NCBI RefSeq assembly: GCF_000384075.1
Contig: NZ_KB913025.1
Location: 1,458,719-1,522,718, forward strand
Length of the DNA stretch: 64,000 nt
Direction: 5' to 3'
DNA from: Methylovulum miyakonense HT12
GTDB taxonomy: Bacteria; Pseudomonadota; Gammaproteobacteria; Methylococcales; Methylomonadaceae
The number at the start of each line of letters is the position of its first letter. The stretch's first letter is position 1. Below the pieces are notes generated by a model. It was not told the DNA's origin. It ran no database searches and worked only from the letters and a program-made list of their open reading frames with translations. Positions 7,611 through 15,569 of the stretch are shown here, one piece after another. The position numbers and the translations under genes are program-made.

Positions 7611-7727
7611 TTGGTTAGGAGCGTTTAGAGGAGTATGAATACATATTATTTTGGACGCATAAATTAAAAACACAATTTAATTGCATTGTCAATGAGTGGC
7701 CTCTAGTTATTTAAGTAAGTAAGTTCT

Positions 7728-8243
7728 ATGACATCAGCGCGGACTTGGTTTATTGCAGTATTGTTTTTCTTCTTAACCGGATGTGCAGTTAATGATTTGG
7801 GTGTGGTTAGTGTTCGTTATTTTGAAAACGATTCATGTTATTTGTTGGCCCGTGAATCCTGGGGCGGCTATTTGAGTACAAGCCCGACGGATGGAAGTTT
7901 AACTTTCGGTCATACTCAAAGGTTTATGGTTTATCCAAAACCAAAAAACTCAGCGAATTTAACGGTTAACAGCTTATTACAGCATCCGGCAAGCTATGGG
8001 TTTCATAAGGAAGTGGCTGCTAACCAAGTTGTGTTACAAGACATGCGGCCGTTTGCCTGGAGCGAAAAAAACCAAGGCCTCAGCTTGCACACCAATCCCT
8101 ATAAAATGGGTTTTACCGCAGGGATAGAAGCACGTCATATAGTCCAATTGCCTAGGGATTTTGACGGTGTTTTTATCTTCCACTATTATCAAGATAGCAA
8201 CACGGTAAAAGCAGCTGTCATACAATCTTCAACCGCCAAGTGA
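7728..8243 (+). CDS. lipoprotein of unknown function (first of a cassette cluster)
   Basis: 171 residues. The N-terminus is a lipoprotein signal (FIAVLFFFLTGC, lipobox LTGC at 16-19), so it should be lipid-anchored, with alanine at +2 favouring the outer membrane. The rest is a compact periplasmic domain with many aromatic residues and no recognised motif. It is the first gene of an unusually large cassette (7611-9921) holding three lipoproteins and a small protein, all on the + strand, suggesting an envelope-associated operon moved as one unit. Confidence 0.75.
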   Translation: MTSARTWFIAVLFFFLTGCAVNDLGVVSVRYFENDSCYLLARESWGGYLSTSPTDGSLTFGHTQRFMVYPKPKNSANLTVNSLLQHPASYGFHKEVAANQVVLQDMRPFAWSEKNQGLSLHTNPYKMGFTAGIEARHIVQLPRDFDGVFIFHYYQDSNTVKAAVIQSSTAK

Positions 8244-8331
8244 TAAGACCAAGAGAAAGAGGAGGTTTCCAATCCTATCCGATAGAACGATTTAATTTTT
8301 TACCTTTACCCGATGACAAAAGGAAGGGCGT

Positions 8332-8697
8332 ATGAAAATACTGATAACGTTAGGCTGGATAAGCCTATTGCTTTGTGGCTGCGGCGAAGCAACACACTTG
8401 GTTTATGTCCATGAAGTCTCCGTTGGAATAGATGTCGCAGCCAGCGCCGAAGGGACTGGGCGTTTTATGTTTGGCTACGATAGGGATACTTATACCATCG
8501 TACCACGCATAGCAAGTGGTCAAGATGCTGCTACATTAACCACATTCGGCTGCATTTATGCTAATGGACTAGACGAAGTCCAATTCAACCAGTTTGTCTC
8601 TAGCGGTGAAGCCGCAAAAAATATTGCCAAAAGCCCAGATACCCTAAAACAGATCAACCAGGCAATTCATGGAGGAGGCAGCACATGCAAACAATAA
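8332..8697 (+). CDS. small lipoprotein (cassette cluster)
   Basis: 121 residues. Signal MKILITLGWISLLLCGCGE with the lipidated cysteine at 16 or 18. Mature part has YVHEVSVGIDVAASAEGTGRFMFGYDRDTY, then a hydroxyl-rich helical end. The opening VYVHEVSVGIDV...G.G...GYDR resembles the opening of the next protein (FYETEKVALNVEARPDS...GSLGLKQR), so the two are probably related or subunits of one complex. GGAAGGG precedes the ATG. Overlaps the next gene by 13 bp, indicating translational coupling. Confidence 0.75.
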   Translation: MKILITLGWISLLLCGCGEATHLVYVHEVSVGIDVAASAEGTGRFMFGYDRDTYTIVPRIASGQDAATLTTFGCIYANGLDEVQFNQFVSSGEAAKNIAKSPDTLKQINQAIHGGGSTCKQ

Positions 8698-9533
8698 AGA
8701 CACATTTAATGGCATTATGGTTGGCTACTTTTTTAACGGGCTGTAACAATGCCATGTACTTTTATGAAACAGAAAAAGTTGCCCTGAACGTAGAAGCGCG
8801 CCCCGATTCGTCACAACCCGTTCAAGGTAGCTTAGGTTTAAAACAGCGTGTGGTATTGGTTGCCCCGAAAAAAACTAAATACTCTGATATCGTTTCAGCT
8901 CTGAGCAGTTTCAGTTTTAACATTATTCCTAATGATGCCAATTATTTTTTCAATCCGGTGCTGATTCAAACGGCCTTTATCACCGGAGGGGCCGCTACTG
9001 ATTTAAAGCCGCTTGAGGCAAAAGCGGCTGCCAAGGCAATAGTCCAAGATGGCGGCAACAGCACCGGAGCGGACGTAGCAATTATGGCGAATGTAGTGAA
9101 TGTTCTGCAAAAACGTAACACAAAGGAAGCTCACAAGCATTTAAGCTTACTGGATGGTCTTGCTAAAGCTATCATTCCGGCTCAGTATCCGGTTTCGATA
9201 TTTGATACACCGAATGCACCGGTGCCGCACACTCCAAATCTCATTGTCACAACAACGCTCGAAGGCAAGCCAATCCCTTTCTCTTCCGTTGATATAACTT
9301 GGGTATTGACATATTGGGATAGTCTTCAAGGCTCTGCCGATTTACTAAAAAGGGTATTTGCCGCCCCGCAAAACTATCAATTAGACGGTGGTATTCCAGT
9401 AACAAACGACATGGTTATTATTGGGTTGCAAAAGGAATATGAAAAAACCAGACAAGAACTAACGAGGCTCGCCCAAGAATTTGCAGGAGATCCGGTCTAC
9501 ACCAATGCACTTCATTACTATGTGGATAAATAA
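8685..9533 (+). CDS. lipoprotein of unknown function (cassette cluster)
   Basis: 282 residues. Lipobox LTGC at 17-20. The start ATG 8685 lies inside the end of the previous gene, with GGAGGAGGCAGCAC as a strong ribosome-binding site. The first ~60 mature residues are beta-rich and end in a GLKQRVVLVAPKK strand; the middle (ITGGAATDLKPLEAKAAAKA) is helical; the end is a long helix (QKEYEKTRQELTRLAQEF). No enzymatic motif. Together with its two neighbours it looks like a surface or periplasmic complex. Family not recognised. Confidence 0.75.
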   Translation: MQTIKTHLMALWLATFLTGCNNAMYFYETEKVALNVEARPDSSQPVQGSLGLKQRVVLVAPKKTKYSDIVSALSSFSFNIIPNDANYFFNPVLIQTAFITGGAATDLKPLEAKAAAKAIVQDGGNSTGADVAIMANVVNVLQKRNTKEAHKHLSLLDGLAKAIIPAQYPVSIFDTPNAPVPHTPNLIVTTTLEGKPIPFSSVDITWVLTYWDSLQGSADLLKRVFAAPQNYQLDGGIPVTNDMVIIGLQKEYEKTRQELTRLAQEFAGDPVYTNALHYYVDK

Positions 9534-9561
9534 ATTAAAAAACCGCTTATTTAGGAGATTA

Positions 9562-9735
9562 ATGATGTACGAAACATTATTTGAGGCTGATGATGCAGTC
9601 ACACCTGAAGAAATAAATCTTATTCTAAGCCAATATCTTGCAGGGAGATGGAGACACTTAGTGATTGTCAAAATTGACAGGATAAATAATCAACCGCCAA
9701 CAGATTCGGGGTGGCTGGCTACTTATGTTCCATGA
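9562..9735 (+). CDS. small hypothetical protein, last gene of the cassette cluster
   Basis: 57 residues from ATG 9562 (or 56 from 9565), with TTAGGAGATT immediately upstream as a clear ribosome-binding site 28 bp after the previous stop. Sequence MMYETLFEADDAVTPEEINL and an amphipathic rest; no membrane segment. Too short to assign, but the ribosome-binding site and tight spacing support it as a real gene. Confidence 0.6.
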   Translation: MMYETLFEADDAVTPEEINLILSQYLAGRWRHLVIVKIDRINNQPPTDSGWLATYVP

Positions 9736-9797
9736 TATCTAACCGTTCAAAGCCTAGCTCGGCTCGTTAATGCGTTTTACTCTGGTTACGTTGTTTA

Positions 9798-9921
9798 GCC
9801 CAACAAGTCGGTCAAAGGGACGCGCCGCCCGTTGGCGGTTTTGGAGTTTTGTTTTTTTATTAAGGTTCGGCGGCTTCGTTTCGCTTTCGTTGGCGGCGCG
9901 CCCCTTACCGTAACGTTGGGC
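9798..9921 (+). repeat. attC site 5 (second subtype)
   Basis: GCCCAAC 9798-9804, GTTGGGC 9915-9921, 124 bp. Inner arms GGGACGCGCCGCCCGTTGGC and GGCGGCGCGCCCC differ from the GGGACTGCCCGCC subtype. Shares this subtype with sites 8 and 9. Confidence 0.92.
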
Positions 9922-10462
9922 AGTCTGGGTTCGGGTGTGTTGGCTTTTTGTTTGTCGGGTTTGTAGGCCGTGGGTGGTTGTCGGTTGCCGTTGCTTGGTT
10001 ACACTGCGGGTTGGGTTAAGCGTCATCCCTGAATTCTGCGGGTTGTTGGCACTGCCGTTTCCGTCTCTGTTTTGCGTGTAGTTGGGGTTGTGGCTTGGGC
10101 TGGCTAGTGCCGTTGCGGGGGTGTTGTCCGGCATCGGTGGCTGTGCCGTTTCCCTGGGTTCTGGCAGTTTGTTTGGGTTAGGTTTTGGGCAAAGTTCAAG
10201 CTTGGCTTTTGCCTCGCGGTTGCCCTGTTTGGTTTTTCGCCTTCACTTTCGGCCTGTCGGTTTTGGGGGTCAGCTTCAAGCGGCCAAGGCTGGTTTTGGG
10301 GTTTTGTGCCTGGCGGGTTGCGGGGTTGCCATCCGTTTTGCGTGGCTGGGTGGTGGTTTTCTGCCGGGCGTTGCGGGCTGTCGGTGTTGGTGTTTTAGTC
10401 GTTGTGCGGCACTGCGGTGCAGCAGGCTTTTCCGGTGCGGGGCAAAGCGCGTCACCTTCATT
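9922..10462 (+). other. G/T-rich cassette without a convincing gene
   Basis: 541 bp between attC 5 and attC 6. The + strand is strikingly rich in G and T (stretches such as GTTCGGGTGTGTTGGC, TTTTTGTTTGTCGGG). Open frames exist on both strands but their products are low-complexity (glycine/alanine/cysteine on +, threonine/proline/lysine on -) and have no ribosome-binding site or family signature, so I do not call a gene. It is probably a non-coding cassette or one coding an RNA. Confidence 0.55.
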
Positions 10463-10581
10463 GCCCAACAAGCCAGTCAAAGGGACTGCCCGCCGTTCCG
10501 GCTGGCAAAGTCAGTTTTTTTTCACAGGTAAGCGGCTCCGCTGCAAGCAATCACGCGGCAGCCCCTACCGTAACGTTGGGC
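10463..10581 (+). repeat. attC site 6
   Basis: GCCCAAC 10463-10469, GTTGGGC 10575-10581, 119 bp. Near-identical to site 7 except for single-base losses in runs (GCGGCAGCCCCTACC against GCGGGCAGCCCCTTACC). Confidence 0.9.
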
Positions 10582-10905
10582 ACATGGCAATAAAGCTGCA
10601 AAAAATTATATATTGCTATGGTTATCTTCTCTCAATTTCCGCTTGTAGCTCATGCAACAACAGTCGATTCTAAGCTAGCTTGTGACAAGCTCGATGGCAT
10701 TTGGAATCTGTAACTGGTAAAAGTTGGTATTACAATTGCCATGTCATTGGTCACAAGAGGTTTGCAAGAGCAAAAATTTGTGGTTCTGCCAAGATGCGGC
10801 GACTGGCAAAAGTTGGTATTCAAATTGCCATGTCACTTGGTCACAAGAGGTTTGCAAGAGCCAAAATAATTTGTGGTTTTCAAATACACAACGATGTCGG
10901 CTTTC
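10582..10905 (+). pseudogene. decayed copy of the GG-W cysteine-rich cassette gene
   Basis: This stretch repeats, with many one- and two-base losses, the intact cassette at 11433-11672. It contains the same ATGGTTATCTTCTCTCAATT, the same signal-peptide region and the same CTGGTAAAAGTTGGTATTACA segment. The latter appears twice here (about 10715-10798 and 10802-10905), an internal tandem duplication of roughly 86 bp. No frame survives. Either a true degenerate duplicate cassette or a poorly resolved repeat in the assembly; the losses fall mostly in base runs. After ~10905 the sequence is unrelated to the intact copy. Confidence 0.75.
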
Positions 10906-11147
10906 AGCACCGGTCCACGTGCCTTAGCCGAACCAAAAAGACAGACGTGGATTCCCGTTCCAAGCCAGGGCCAGATGTCCGTGTTTGTGTCAATGGCAGC
11001 CGCTGGGCTCACTTGCACCCGTAGCAGAGTCGCGTACGCGTCGCGGCTGGCCGGCGCTTCAAGCTGTTTGCCGCACAGCACAGCTCGACGGCTACGCGTC
11101 GATATAACGTGCTGTCCATTATTGGTCAAGCTTCTATGACACTGCGC

Positions 11148-11312
11148 GCCTTTTTGGCACGGCCGCGTGGACTGGATGTGCGAGGTGTCGTGTTGCGTTC
11201 AGTCTGCCGGCCTATGCCGGTGGGTGCTTTCTATGCCGTGATCGGCTACGGCTGGCGCGAAGGCTAGTTGAGAGGCTGCACCCTGTCGTGCTAGGCCGGC
11301 TTACGGGTCACG
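11148..11312 (+). pseudogene. relic of IS630-type transposase 3' end
   Basis: Aligns by eye with positions 1-165: GCCTTTTTGGCAC, then GACTGGATG, GGTGTCGTGTTGC, TCGTGCTA.GCC, with many substitutions and indels. It runs straight into attC 7, whose first box is degraded (TTGCAAC instead of GCCCAAC). The relic has no open frame. The 240 bp before it (10906-11147) match nothing I recognise. Confidence 0.7.
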
Positions 11313-11432
11313 TTGCAACAAGCCAGTCAAAGGGACTGCCCGCCGTTCCGGCTGGCAAAGTCAGTTTTTTTCACAGGTAAGCGGCTCCGCTGCAAGCAAT
11401 CACGCGGGCAGCCCCTTACCGTAACGTTGGGC
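11313..11432 (+). repeat. attC site 7 (first box degraded)
   Basis: Box TTGCAAC 11313-11319, then AAGCCAGTCAAAGGGACTGC, ending GTTGGGC 11426-11432; 120 bp. Confidence 0.85.
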
Positions 11433-11448
11433 ACATGGCAATAAAAGC

Positions 11449-12033
11449 ATGGTTAAAAAATTAATATTTATATTGCTATGGTTATCTTCTCTCAATTTAC
11501 CGCTTGTAGCTCATGCAACAACAGTCGATTCTAAGCTAGCTTGTGACAAGCTCGATGGCATTTGGGAATCTGTAACTGGTAAAAGTTGGTATTACAATTG
11601 CCATGTCACTTGGTCACAAGAGGTTTGCAAGAGCCAAAATAATTTGTGGTTTTCAAATACACAACGATGTCGATTGGTTCCTTCTAAAGAAGGCCAGAAG
11701 CTTCTTTGTAAAGCGGATGGTGGGACTTGGGGCAAAGACCAGTCAGGTTTGGAACACTGCTTTTTCGAGAAAGAAAGGATTCAATGTTTAGCTGAAGGCG
11801 GTAAATGGTTACCAATGGGGATGTTAAAATTTAGCGGATGTCTTCATACCAGTCGTGATGGCGGAAAACCATGCAAAAGCTCGTCTGAATGTGAATTTGG
11901 CTGTCTCGCTGCAAGGCATTCAACCTCAAAAACCGACAACGCTCTAGGCCAGTGCGCGAAAACTGATAGTAAATTTGGTTGTAAAGCATATGTTGAAGAA
12001 GGGTCGCCCACAATAGCAGTTTGTACAGATTGA
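11449..12033 (+). CDS. secreted cysteine-rich cassette protein with repeated GG-W units
   Basis: 194 residues. Signal peptide MVKKLIFILLWLSSLNLPLVAHA. The mature protein has three similar units with C...(D/E)GG.W and a following Cys (CDKLDGIWES, CKADGGTWGK, CLAEGGKWLP), then GKPCKSSSECEFGC and a terminal CKAYVEEG...VC. Sixteen or so cysteines suggest a disulfide-bonded periplasmic or secreted protein. Short proteins with C-GG-W units are common integron cargo of unknown function. ATG 11449 is 17 bp after the attC core; no strong ribosome-binding site. A decayed copy lies upstream at 10582-10905. Confidence 0.8.
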   Translation: MVKKLIFILLWLSSLNLPLVAHATTVDSKLACDKLDGIWESVTGKSWYYNCHVTWSQEVCKSQNNLWFSNTQRCRLVPSKEGQKLLCKADGGTWGKDQSGLEHCFFEKERIQCLAEGGKWLPMGMLKFSGCLHTSRDGGKPCKSSSECEFGCLAARHSTSKTDNALGQCAKTDSKFGCKAYVEEGSPTIAVCTD

Positions 12034-12051
12034 TGGACTGGTTCTTTCTCA

Positions 12052-12174
12052 GCTCAACAAGTCGGTCAAAGGGACGTGCCGCCCGTTGGCGGTTTTGTAG
12101 TTTTGGTTTTTATCAAGGTTTGGTGGCTTCGTTTCGCTTCCGTTAGCGGCGCGCCCCTTACCGTAACGTTGGGC
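12052..12174 (+). repeat. attC site 8
   Basis: GCTCAAC 12052-12058 (one change from GCCCAAC), GTTGGGC 12168-12174, 123 bp, second subtype. Confidence 0.9.
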
Positions 12175-12233
12175 AGTCTTATCATAAACAACATGTTATT
12201 ATCAGCTTATCTAAATAATATTTGTTTTTACTT

Positions 12234-13107
12234 ATGAAAAAAGAAGTTATCGTTACGCTTCACGCTGCTTTTGAGGAAATAGTTAGAACACACCCAGATT
12301 CAGGGCTAGAGTTTTGGCTTGCTCGTGAACTTCAGCCTATTCTAGGCTATACAAAATGGGAAAATTTCGCAAAAGTAATTGATAAAGCTAAAAAATCTTG
12401 CGAAACCTCTGGAAATAACATAACGGATCATTTTCTTGATGTCAGGAAGATGATAGAAATCGGCAAAGGCGGCACGAGAAATTGATGATGTTGCTCTAAC
12501 CAGATACGCTTGCTATCTGATTGCCCAAAATGGCGACCCAACTAAAGACCCTATAGCATTTGCCCAAACTTATTTTGCAGTACAAACCAGAAAACAAGAG
12601 ATTATTGAGAAACGTCTTGCAGAAACAGAGCGGCTTACAGCAAGAAAAAAATTAACAGCATCTGAAAAACAGCTTTCCGGGATCATTAACGAGCGGCTCG
12701 GAAGCGATAAAAGTTTTGCTGTTATTAGAAGTAAAGGAGACCAAGCTCTTTTTGGCGGTATCACAACACAGCAAATGAAGGAAAGATTGGGTGCTCCACA
12801 AGGAAGGCCACTAGCGGATTTCTTGCCTACTATAACTATCAAGGCAAAAGATTTTGCAACGGAAATAACGAACTTTAACATTAACAAAGACGACAATATT
12901 AGAAGCGAAAAAGATATTACAAGTGAGCATATAAAAAACAACAGCGATATTCGTGGTGTTCTCATTGGTCGTGGTATCGTTCCAGAAAAACTTCCTGCCG
13001 CAGAAGACCTTAAAAAAATCGAACGCAGACACGGCTCGGAAGAAAAGAAGCTCTCTAAGAAAACAGAATCATTAGAAAATTTGTTTCCACACCAAGATGA
13101 TGAATAG
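12234..13107 (+). pseudogene. dinD: dinD, DNA-damage-inducible protein D, frameshifted
   Basis: Starts at ATG 12234 (MKKEVIVTLHAAFEEI). The first ~84 residues read FWLARELQPILGYTKWENF and ...[11 protein letters not shown], the DinD N-terminus (Bro-N related). One extra G near 12468-12473 (GGCGGCACGAG) shifts the frame and the first frame stops at 12483-12485. The next frame continues directly as [22 protein letters not shown]...[12 protein letters not shown] and runs to a TAG at 13105-13107, abutting attC 9. Corrected length would be about 290 residues, normal for DinD, an SOS-induced protein. The shift may be real or a sequencing error. No LexA box could be confirmed. Confidence 0.85.
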
Positions 13108-13229
13108 GCCCAACAAGTCGGTTAAAGGGACGCGCCGCCCGTTGGCGGTTTTGGAGGTTGGTTTTTATCAAGGTTTGGTGGCTTCGTTTAGGCTTAGTTA
13201 GCGGCGCGCCCCTTACCGTAACGTTAGCC
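13108..13229 (+). repeat. attC site 9
   Basis: GCCCAAC 13108-13114 directly after the dinD stop codon, GTTAGCC 13223-13229 (core GTTRRRY kept only in part), 122 bp, second subtype. Confidence 0.88.
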
Positions 13230-13250
13230 TATTTCTAATCAAAAATCTCT

Positions 13251-14007
13251 ATGCAAGCTCGATTCTTCGCTGATCCCAAATCCATTCTTGGTACGTTGGC
13301 TCGAATTTTCGCCTCCGAAGGAGCAGCAAGGGAGGTTGCTGTACTCACATACTCGGCACCTGACCTCGTAGAAACCCACTACGACAATTGGAACGGAGGC
13401 ACATCTTTATCTACATGTGCCGTTAAGCCTCTATCCACAACTTCAGGACGGAATGGGGTTTATAGAACAATCCATTTGCGATAAAGCGCAAGTCTTTCTC
13501 GATCAATTTCCTAACGATCAGCTTACTCAAGTAAAAATTATTCCTGCCGTTATCGAAGACCCGCAATGGCGTGAAAAGGCAGCGGCTTGGTTAACAGGGG
13601 CGAAACTTACTAATCAAGGGCGCGTTCGCTCCAACAACGTCGCGCCATTGAGTGTTGACGGTTTATTATTCAGATCACAAGCTGAAATTCATCTCTATCG
13701 CTCACTGAAAGCTTTCGGCGTTTCATTTGCTCCTCTACCTGTTTTTGTACGCGGCGGAGAAAATTATCGGCGTATCGAACCAGACTTTTTCCTAATACAC
13801 GGAGGAATAGCTATGGTTGTCGAAGTGGATGGCGACACCGTACACCAAGAAACACCTGCCGAAGCCCATGCACGAACATCAATGCTCCAACTCGAAGGGG
13901 TTCATGTCGAACGAATTCAGTCAAGTGAATGTGATTCTGCTGAAAAGGCCAAAGCCGCTGCACAAAAGATTCTTGCAGTTATTGAAAAGTTGAGAGTTGC
14001 TCGATAA
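13251..14007 (+). pseudogene. PD-(D/E)XK-like nuclease-domain cassette protein, frameshifted
   Basis: ATG 13251 opens MQARFFADPKSILGTLARIF. The frame changes near 13400: the first runs ...YDNWNGGTS and then out of sense, the second reads HLYLHVPLSLYPQLQDGMGF and continues to TAA 14005-14007. Removing one base around GGAGGCACATC joins them into about 251 residues. The C-terminal ~120 residues resemble restriction-endonuclease-like (PD-(D/E)XK/DUF559-type) folds: RSQAEIHLYRSLKAFGV (Glu), RIEPDFFLIH (Asp), MVVEVDGD (Glu; the usual Lys is replaced by Asp). A role in DNA defence is possible but not shown. Its attC is the split site 14021-14668. Confidence 0.7.
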
Positions 14008-14020
14008 AGTGCTTTCATGT

Positions 14021-14668
14021 ACTTAACAAGGCCGTTTTACCCGAGACCGGTTCAGTTACGATGCCGGACAAGACCGGCACACCTGTCCGCAAGGCAAGCC
14101 GTTGACCTTACGCGGCAAGCCTTTGCAAAAAAACGACAAATGGATCAGCCGCTACCAAAGCAAAACCTCTGATTGCAGCCAGTGCCCGCTACGCGAACAG
14201 TGCCTGGCCGAAAAAGCGGCCGCCCGGCAAATCACCCGCTGGGAACATGAGGCGGTGGCCGAACGCCACCAGCAACGCATGCACCAAAACCCCAACCGCA
14301 TGAAACGGCGCGGGGTCATGGTTGAACATCCTTTTGGCACCCTCAAACACCGTGCCGGCATGCACCATTTCCTGATGCGCGGACTGGCAAAATGCCGCGG
14401 GGAATTTAGCCTGATGGCCATGGCTTATAACTTTACCCGGGTACTGAACATTCTCGGTGTGGGTGCGCTCAGGGGTCATTGCGCCCGGCGTTCAGAAAAC
14501 GCCCTAAAAAATGCAAAATATGCGTAAAAAAAAGACGGGGCAAGCGTTTTTTCCACTAAAAACGGCTTGTCACAGACAAATAACCGGCGCGATTTAAAAA
14601 ATGCGGCTAAGAATCGCTTTACAGATCCGCTGGATTTTGGATATTTTTACAGTCTCGTAACGTTGGGC
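14021..14668 (+). repeat. attC split by an IS fragment
   Basis: ACTTAAC 14021-14027 followed by AAGGCC matches the left box (RYYYAAC) and CGTAACGTTGGGC ends at 14668 like every other attC. The ~630 bp between contain the IS1182-type transposase fragment. The two halves probably belonged to one attC before insertion and deletion. Confidence 0.55.
14039..14527 (+). pseudogene. IS1182-family transposase, C-terminal fragment
   Basis: Open frame from about 14039 with no start codon at its head: RFSYDAGQDRHTCPQGKPLT, then C.QCPLR..CL zinc-type cysteines, and the family signature VEHPFGTLKHRAGMHHFLMR...MAMAYNFTRVLN (the glutamate being the last of the DDE triad). About 160 of some 450-500 residues remain, so it is inactive. 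Downstream 14528-14655 is probably the IS right end. Its arrival broke an attC (see 14021-14668). Confidence 0.85.
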
Positions 14669-14747
14669 AATTCTCATAGATTTGTTACTCACTTGTCTTT
14701 TACCCTTTGAAATGCGAATCTTCGCAACCCAATAATGCCTTTATATT

Positions 14748-14766
14748 GGTACTGATATTTAGTACC
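14748..14766 (+). promoter_or_regulatory. inverted repeat upstream of hicAB, possible operator
   Basis: GGTACT (14748-14753) and AGTACC (14761-14766) flank GATATTT, ending 8 bp before the hicA start. HicB antitoxins autoregulate by binding such palindromes, so this is a candidate operator. Confidence 0.5.
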
Positions 14767-14774
14767 ATGCATCC

Positions 14775-15026
14775 ATGAAGCGCAAACACCAAAAAACTCT
14801 TGAAGCGATTTTTACACATCCAGTTAGCGGCAATATCCAATGGCGCGACGTCGAAGCACTGTTTATGGAACTGGGGGCTGATATTAGCGAACGCGAAGGT
14901 TCGCGGGTCGCTGTGGTACTGTTTAGCGAAGTGCGGGTATTCCATCGTCCACATCCTTCGCCCAATACCGATAAGGGAGCTGTGGTGTCAATTCGCAAGT
15001 GGCTAAATGACAATGAGGTAACTTAA
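14775..15026 (+). CDS. hicA: HicA-family toxin
   Basis: 83 residues. HicA-type mRNA interferase: KHQKTLEAIFTHP, IQWRDVEALFMELGADISE, then FHRPHP with the conserved histidine region. It folds as a double-stranded RNA-binding-like domain, cleaves mRNA and is neutralised by HicB. The ATG lies just after a palindrome (14748-14766). The stop codon overlaps the hicB start by 1 bp (TAATG). The cassette also carries its antitoxin, as is common for TA pairs that stabilise integron arrays. No lesion seen. Confidence 0.9.
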   Translation: MKRKHQKTLEAIFTHPVSGNIQWRDVEALFMELGADISEREGSRVAVVLFSEVRVFHRPHPSPNTDKGAVVSIRKWLNDNEVT

Positions 15027-15361
15027 TGATTAACATAATGAAAATTCAAGGTTATAAGGCGGTCATTACCTATGATCCCGATATTGCCCTGTTTAGGGGT
15101 GAGTTTGTCGATCTGAATGGTAGTGCCGATTTTTATGCGGCTGATGTGGAAGGGCTTAAGCGCGAAGGAGAAGTATCCCTCAAGGTGTTTCTGGATGTAT
15201 GCCGCGAAAAAGGCATGGAATCACGCAAAGCCTTTTCCGGTAAGTTCAATGTGCGTATTCCGGCTCATTTGCACGCTGATATTGTTAGTGCGGCTACGGC
15301 ACAAGGCAAAAGCCTGAACCAGTGGATCACTGAGGCACTGAGCCGCGAGGTTGGCGTTTAA
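15026..15361 (+). CDS. hicB: HicB-family antitoxin
   Basis: 111 residues from ATG 15026 (an internal ATG at 15038 is also possible). The N-terminal partially degraded RNase H-like HicB domain reads KAVITYDPDIALFRGEFVDLNG..DFYAADVEGLKREGEVSL; the C-terminal ribbon-helix-helix part reads GKFNVRIPAHLHADIVSAA and SLNQWITEALSREV, for DNA binding. It binds HicA and the hicAB promoter. Translationally coupled to hicA. attC 10 follows 23 bp after the stop. Confidence 0.9.
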   Translation: MINIMKIQGYKAVITYDPDIALFRGEFVDLNGSADFYAADVEGLKREGEVSLKVFLDVCREKGMESRKAFSGKFNVRIPAHLHADIVSAATAQGKSLNQWITEALSREVGV

Positions 15362-15384
15362 GCTCTATGCCATGCGCTCTTTTG

Positions 15385-15502
15385 GCCTAATAAGCCAGTC
15401 AAAGGGACATGCCGCCCGTTAGTGGTTTTGAAGTTTGGTTTTTTATCAAGGTTCGGCGGCTTTGTTTCGCTTTCGTGAGCGGCGCGTCCCGTAACGTTAG
15501 GC
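15385..15502 (+). repeat. attC site 10
   Basis: GCCTAAT 15385-15391, GTTAGGC 15496-15502, 118 bp. The two boxes have changed together (complementary), which keeps the site foldable. Confidence 0.88.
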
Positions 15503-15569
15503 TAAAAGCCATTTTTCAAGCGTATACAAGCCGAATGATATAGCATTACAAATTCACTGAGGAGAACCA

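Noticed and set aside
10082-10531. Open frame in the G/T-rich cassette and its antisense partner
   Set aside because: Low-complexity products on both strands, no ribosome-binding site, and the frame runs into attC 6.
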